From: Sutterella sp.
Lineage (GTDB): Bacteria > Pseudomonadota > Gammaproteobacteria > Burkholderiales > Burkholderiaceae_F
Reading direction: 5' to 3'
DNA: 9,031 bases
Assembly (NCBI GenBank): GCA_020025915.1
Contig: JAHHRH010000053.1
Span: forward strand, 1-9,031
In this document: in pieces, positions 5,904-9,031 of the stretch
Layout of the letters: the number at the start of each line of letters is the position of its first letter
Numbering within the stretch: position 1 is the stretch's first letter
Notes under the pieces: generated by a model
Told to the model about the DNA's origin: nothing
Database searches by the model: none
Seen by the model: the letters and a program-made list of their open reading frames with translations, nothing else
Translations under genes and position numbers: made by a program

Positions 5904-7735
5904 TGGACAACTTAATCAAAGTCGCCCGCATCAACGGACAGTCCGTCACGTTTAATGAAGGCGAAACGATTCTTGAGGTCGCTCGACGTATGGGGATTTT
6001 TATCCCGACGCTCTGCGAATTTACGGCATTAAACCACCGTCCAGGGACGTGCCGTATGTGTCTCACTGAAGTGACCAAAGCTAATGGAGTGACTCAGATG
6101 GTCACGGCTTGTGAAACACGCGTCGAGGATGGAGATGTGATCAATACGCGTGCAAAGCGCGTACGCCAAATGCAAAAGCTTCAGGCGGAGTTACTCTTTG
6201 CTGACCATTGTGAGACGTGTTCGTCATGCTCACGTCACGGAGCGTGTGAACTTCAAACGGTCGCTAAACAAGTAGGGTTAGACGTCACAACGATGTCTGG
6301 GCGCTTGGCGACCCGAAAGCCCACCGTTGATCGTAGTGCGCCTGGGCTTGTCTTTACGGCTGATAAGTGCATCCGTTGCCTACGTTGTATTGAAGTGTGC
6401 CGATCAGTGCAGGGGTTAGGGGTAATGACCTTAAACCACACGGGTACGGGTGCGGCCATTGGTTTTGCTGGGGATCGCTGGGGTGACTCTGATACGTGTA
6501 TTCAGTGCGGTCAGTGTGCGTTGGTGTGTCCGACCGGAGCCTTGGCCGTCAAAGATCAAATCGAAACGGCGCTTGATTGGTTTAGTGATGACGCGATTAA
6601 AACGGTTGTGCAGTTTGCACCGGCCGTGCGTCTTGCTGTGGCCGAAGGCATTGGGTTGCCCGCGGGTATCAACCTTGAAGGGCAAGTGATTGCCGCTTTA
6701 AAGGCGTTGGGGGCTGACTATGTGATGGATACGCGCTGGGGCGCTGATGTCACAATCATGGAAGAAGGCACGGAATTTTTAGAGCGACTCGAAGCGCAAA
6801 AGAAGGCGGGGACGCTCGAACACCCCACGACGATGTTTACGTCGTGCTGTCCGGGTTGGGTGACGCATGTTGAAAAGAATGCGCCCGATATGATTCCGTA
6901 CTTGTCGTCAACGCGTAGTCCTCAGGCGATCTTTGGCGCACTCTCAAAGACATGGTTGCCTAAAGTCTTAAATATCGAACCGACGTCGTTGCGAACGATT
7001 TCGATCATGCCTTGTACAGCCAAAAAGGGTGAAGCGAGCCGCACTCAACTCGCACGCGACGGGCGTCCTGACACCGATTTGGTCCTGACGATTCAAGAAT
7101 TCTTGACGCTCTTAGAGCGTACGGGCATTGACCTAAAGTCTTTGATACCTGCGAACTTTGATTCGCCCTTGATGAGTGAAGCTTCCGGTGCTGCGCAACT
7201 CTTTGCGACGACTGGTGGCGTGATGGAAGCGGCTTTACGTACCGTCACGGCTTTGACGGGGGGGCCAGCATTAGCTAAAGTCGCATTTGAACCCGTGCGT
7301 GGTTTAGAGACCCTTAAAGAAGCCACGATCGACACGCCAACCTTTGGGGCATTACGCGTCGCTGTGGTTTACGGGATGCGCACGATGACAAAAGTCATCG
7401 ACATGGTGCGCGCTGGCACGTGTCCCTACCACTTTGTTGAAGTGATGGCGTGTCCAGGCGGCTGTATTGGGGGTGGCGGCACCGTACGCGGTCGCGCCTG
7501 GGGGCAAACATTGGAAGCACGTCAGTCGGGGGTTTATGCGACCGACAACGCAATGCCCATTCGTGCGTCCCATGAAAATCCTGATGTTATCAAGCTCTAT
7601 CGCGAGTATTTAGGAAAGCCTGGTAGCACCTTGGCGCATAACTTATTGCATTGTGGCTATGAGCCTCATCAAAAGCATGCCGAGACACCGACTTACGAAT
7701 CGATTGAAGCGAATGTTGAATTAGCTAACGGCTAA
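5903..7735 (+). CDS. hydA: group A [FeFe]-hydrogenase catalytic subunit
   Basis: This 610-residue soluble enzyme interconverts H2 with protons and electrons. Numbered from the ATG, it has an N-terminal [2Fe-2S] domain (Cys38, 50, 53, 70), a His-Cys [4Fe-4S] site (His102, Cys106, 109, 115) and two ferredoxin-type clusters (Cys156, 159, 162, 166 and 199, 202, 205, 209). The H domain carries all three signatures: T-S-C-C-P-G-W with ligand Cys316, M-P-C-T-A-K-K with Cys371, and M-A-C-P-G-G-C with Cys517 and Cys521. The CpI proton-path residues are kept (Cys315, Glu288, Glu291, Ser335), as is Lys374. The small-subunit segment ends in L-A-H-x-L-L-H (577-583). The start follows from GGAGGA (5891-5896), 6 nt before an ATG that overlaps the upstream TGA; the GTG at 5900 is too close. 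The tight overlap ties it to the GltD-like flavoprotein as partner. Maturases HydE, HydF and HydG must be encoded elsewhere. Confidence 0.95.
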   Translation: MDNLIKVARINGQSVTFNEGETILEVARRMGIFIPTLCEFTALNHRPGTCRMCLTEVTKANGVTQMVTACETRVEDGDVINTRAKRVRQMQKLQAELLFADHCETCSSCSRHGACELQTVAKQVGLDVTTMSGRLATRKPTVDRSAPGLVFTADKCIRCLRCIEVCRSVQGLGVMTLNHTGTGAAIGFAGDRWGDSDTCIQCGQCALVCPTGALAVKDQIETALDWFSDDAIKTVVQFAPAVRLAVAEGIGLPAGINLEGQVIAALKALGADYVMDTRWGADVTIMEEGTEFLERLEAQKKAGTLEHPTTMFTSCCPGWVTHVEKNAPDMIPYLSSTRSPQAIFGALSKTWLPKVLNIEPTSLRTISIMPCTAKKGEASRTQLARDGRPDTDLVLTIQEFLTLLERTGIDLKSLIPANFDSPLMSEASGAAQLFATTGGVMEAALRTVTALTGGPALAKVAFEPVRGLETLKEATIDTPTFGALRVAVVYGMRTMTKVIDMVRAGTCPYHFVEVMACPGGCIGGGGTVRGRAWGQTLEARQSGVYATDNAMPIRASHENPDVIKLYREYLGKPGSTLAHNLLHCGYEPHQKHAETPTYESIEANVELANG

Positions 7736-7763
7736 AGCGCAAAACGAAAATACGAAACAAAGA

Positions 7764-7811
7764 CGCCCTCGAAGGATTGAACAATGCACGATTGGTTTCA
7801 AAGAGAGGGCG
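7764..7811 (+). terminator. long stem-loop terminator of the hydrogenase operon
   Basis: CGCCCTC (7764-7770) pairs with GAGGGCG (7805-7811). Inside, TTGAA...CAAT pairs with ATTG...TTCAA around a GCACG loop, with small internal loops. CTTAGTTTGTGT follows, so the T-run is broken. It starts 28 nt after the hydA stop and separates the operon from mdh. Confidence 0.65.
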
Positions 7812-7816
7812 CTTAG

Positions 7817-7843
7817 TTTGTGTGCAAGGCCCTAAAATATAAA
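7817..7843 (+). promoter_or_regulatory. possible mdh promoter
   Basis: After the terminator the sequence becomes A/T-rich, with overlapping -10-like words TAAAAT (7833-7838) and TATAAA (7838-7843). The only -35-like word, TTTGTG (7817-7822), is 15 nt from the second one. A promoter is expected in this short gap, but its exact boxes are uncertain. Confidence 0.3.
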
Positions 7844-7883
7844 GATTATCTTTTTTCTCCCGACCAAAGAGGAGTTTGAACCC

Positions 7884-8873
7884 ATGAAAGCGCCTGTGCG
7901 TGTGACAGTAACTGGCCCTGCTGGCCAAATCGGCTATTCCATTCTTTTTCGTATTGCTTCTGGCGCCATGTTGGGTCAGGATCAACCCGTCTTTTTGACG
8001 CTCTTAGAACGTCCGAATCCGACAAGTGCCTCTGCGCTCAAGGGTGTCATGATGGAGTTGTCCGACTGTGCGTTCCCATTGTTAGCTGGTATGCGCGCTG
8101 TGCAGGATCCTGAGGAAGCGTTTCGCGATTGTGAAATTGCGCTTTTGATTGGTGCTCGTCCGCGTGGTCCTGGTATGGAACGTGCTGACCTTTTGGAAGC
8201 CAATGCGGCGATTTTCCGTGCTCAGGGTCAAGCTTTGAATGCGGTTGCTTCGCGTAACGTTAAAGTGCTTGTGGTCGGTAACCCATGCAACACGAATGCC
8301 TGGATTGCCATGAAGAATGCGCCGGACTTGGATCCAACGTGTTTCTCGGCCATGCTTCGATTAGACCAAAATCGTGCCATGTCTCAGTTGGCTGAAAAGA
8401 CTGGCAAGGCCGTAACCGATATTGAACATATTGCGGTGTGGGGTAACCATTCTCCGACGATGGTGGCTGATATCACACACACGACGGTGGCGGGTGTTGC
8501 TGCGCCGACGCTTGTTGATGACGCTTGGGTCAAGGACACCTTTATGCCGACAGTGGCAAAGCGCGGTTCTGCGATTATTGCGGCACGTGGTGCGAGTTCG
8601 GCGGCGTCGGCGGCTTCTGCAGCGATCGATCACGTGCATGATTGGTGTTTGGGCTCCAATGGTCAGTGGGTCACGATGGGTGTGCCCTCTGACGGTTCTT
8701 ACGGTGTGCCTGAAGGTATGGTCTTTGGTTTCCCGTGTATCGCAAAGGGCGATGGTACCTACGAAATCGTGAAGGGCCTTGAGCTTGACGAAGATACGAA
8801 GGCTCGTATTGCGAAGAATGTTGCTGAGCTTCAGAGCGAACAGGCCGCTGTGTCCGCTTTCGTGCCTCACTAA
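7884..8873 (+). CDS. mdh: NAD-dependent malate dehydrogenase
   Basis: The 329-residue product catalyses reversible oxidation of malate to oxaloacetate with NAD in the cytoplasm. The N-terminal Rossmann fingerprint is G-P-A-G-Q-I-G (11-17), with acidic Glu42 ending the second strand, as expected for NAD. The active-site loop G-A-R-P-R-G-P-G-M-E-R spans 90-100, and G-N-P-C-N-T-N-A lies at 132-139. R-L-D-Q-N-R (159-164) supplies the catalytic Asp161 and a substrate arginine, and W-G-N-H-S-P-T (186-192) supplies catalytic His189. Length and overall sequence fit the betaproteobacterial, cytosolic-MDH-like type. AAGAGGAG ends 9 nt before the ATG. In an anaerobe it would serve the reductive arm from oxaloacetate to fumarate or the TCA cycle. 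A terminator lies between it and the hydrogenase genes, so any link to H2 metabolism is metabolic rather than by operon. Confidence 0.95.
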   Translation: MKAPVRVTVTGPAGQIGYSILFRIASGAMLGQDQPVFLTLLERPNPTSASALKGVMMELSDCAFPLLAGMRAVQDPEEAFRDCEIALLIGARPRGPGMERADLLEANAAIFRAQGQALNAVASRNVKVLVVGNPCNTNAWIAMKNAPDLDPTCFSAMLRLDQNRAMSQLAEKTGKAVTDIEHIAVWGNHSPTMVADITHTTVAGVAAPTLVDDAWVKDTFMPTVAKRGSAIIAARGASSAASAASAAIDHVHDWCLGSNGQWVTMGVPSDGSYGVPEGMVFGFPCIAKGDGTYEIVKGLELDEDTKARIAKNVAELQSEQAAVSAFVPH

Positions 8874-8896
8874 AGTCACGTTAAAATAACAACAAA

Positions 8897-8930
8897 GGTT
8901 TCGTCGTTTGAAATGTCACTCGACGAAGTC
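8897..8930 (+). other. first of two tandem hairpins after mdh
   Basis: TTCGTCG (8900-8906) pairs perfectly with CGACGAA (8921-8927) around a 14-nt loop, and the stem extends to 8897/8930 with two wobble pairs. No T-run follows, so by itself it is more likely an mRNA 3'-end stabilising stem than a terminator. Confidence 0.5.
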
Positions 8931-8940
8931 GCCAATCATT

Positions 8941-8980
8941 GGGCGCAACCTTCAAGACCAGAGGGTTGCGCCCGACTTTT
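8941..8980 (+). terminator. intrinsic terminator of mdh
   Basis: A perfect 10-bp GC-rich stem, GGGCGCAACC (8941-8950) with GGTTGCGCCC (8964-8973), encloses a 13-nt loop and is followed by GACTTTTA. It lies 67 nt after the mdh stop. The T-run is cut short by the start of the intron-like sequence at 8982. Confidence 0.8.
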
Positions 8981-8981
8981 A

Positions 8982-9031
8982 GTGCGCCTAGCATGGGCGC
9001 GTTCTAATGGGTGAAAGTCCCGAGCGCAGGG
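8982..9031 (+). mobile_element. 5' end of a group II intron, probably class IIC (partial)
   Basis: From 8982 the sequence starts GTGCG, followed by the stem GCGCC (8984-8988)/GGCGC (8996-9000), TTCTAA, and GGG-TGAAAGT-CCC (9009-9021). These features, in this order, match the conserved domain I start of bacterial group IIC introns; from memory it closely resembles the Oceanobacillus iheyensis intron. The junction lies just after a terminator stem and a T-rich word, the known target type of class IIC. Only 50 nt are in the window, so the reverse transcriptase gene, domains V/VI and the 3' end are unseen and activity cannot be judged. Confidence 0.78.

Noticed and set aside
8361..8879. 172-codon minus-strand frame opposite mdh, and a 116-codon plus-strand frame at 8422-8772
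   Set aside because: Both are arginine-rich shadow frames of the well-supported mdh gene, without ribosome sites or family features.
1..9031. tRNA, rRNA or CRISPR array
   Set aside because: No regularly spaced repeats, tRNA cloverleaf with T-loop signature, or rRNA sequence was seen on either strand.

Overview
The window reads as a chromosomal segment of an anaerobic or microaerobic Gram-negative bacterium. The best fit is a betaproteobacterium of the order Burkholderiales, perhaps a gut Sutterellaceae-type organism. This rests on the malate dehydrogenase at the right end, which reads closely like the betaproteobacterial enzyme from memory, on an outer-membrane-type lipoprotein, and on a YheO-type regulator. 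The lineage call is inference, because no search could be run. Coding density is high, and base composition looks even across the genes.

Left part (1-1260): the C-terminal end of a probable PAP2-type membrane phosphatase enters from the left edge. It is followed by an unrecognised 305-residue lipoprotein gene. A perfect 11-bp stem-loop at 1226-1260 separates this gene from the convergent operon to its right.

Middle-left (1275-3578, minus strand): a three-gene cassette, read right to left, holds a YheO-type PAS/HTH regulator, a RidA-family enamine/imine deaminase, and a fold-type II PLP enzyme with a threonine-synthase-like zinc ribbon. RidA and the PLP enzyme are 8 nt apart. The likely theme is amino-acid breakdown (or rearrangement) that releases a reactive enamine, which RidA clears, under control of the local regulator.

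Divergent region (3579-3896): 318 bp without a gene. It holds a near-ideal sigma70 promoter pointing right, with its -35 element and spacer inside a 10-bp inverted repeat. A roughly 245-nt 5' leader follows, which can be drawn as a hairpin plus a three-way junction and which has further competing pairings near the start codon.

Middle-right (3897-7735, plus strand): a two-gene operon with overlapping stop and start codons. The first gene fuses the C-terminal iron-sulfur domain of NuoF/HydB to a complete GltD-type NAD(P)H oxidoreductase. The second is a complete group A [FeFe]-hydrogenase with all H-cluster and F-cluster ligands. Together they look like a soluble NAD(P)H-linked hydrogenase of the glutamate-synthase-associated kind (the group A2 idea in HydDB), whose physiology is poorly described. 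Neither the hydrogenase maturases (HydE, HydF, HydG) nor a NuoE or a full NuoF is in the window. A long stem-loop ends the operon.

Right end (7884-9031): malate dehydrogenase on its own transcript, two tandem hairpins of which the second is a good intrinsic terminator, and, 8 nt beyond that terminator stem, the first 50 nt of what looks like a group IIC self-splicing intron. Insertion just after terminator hairpins is the known habit of that class.
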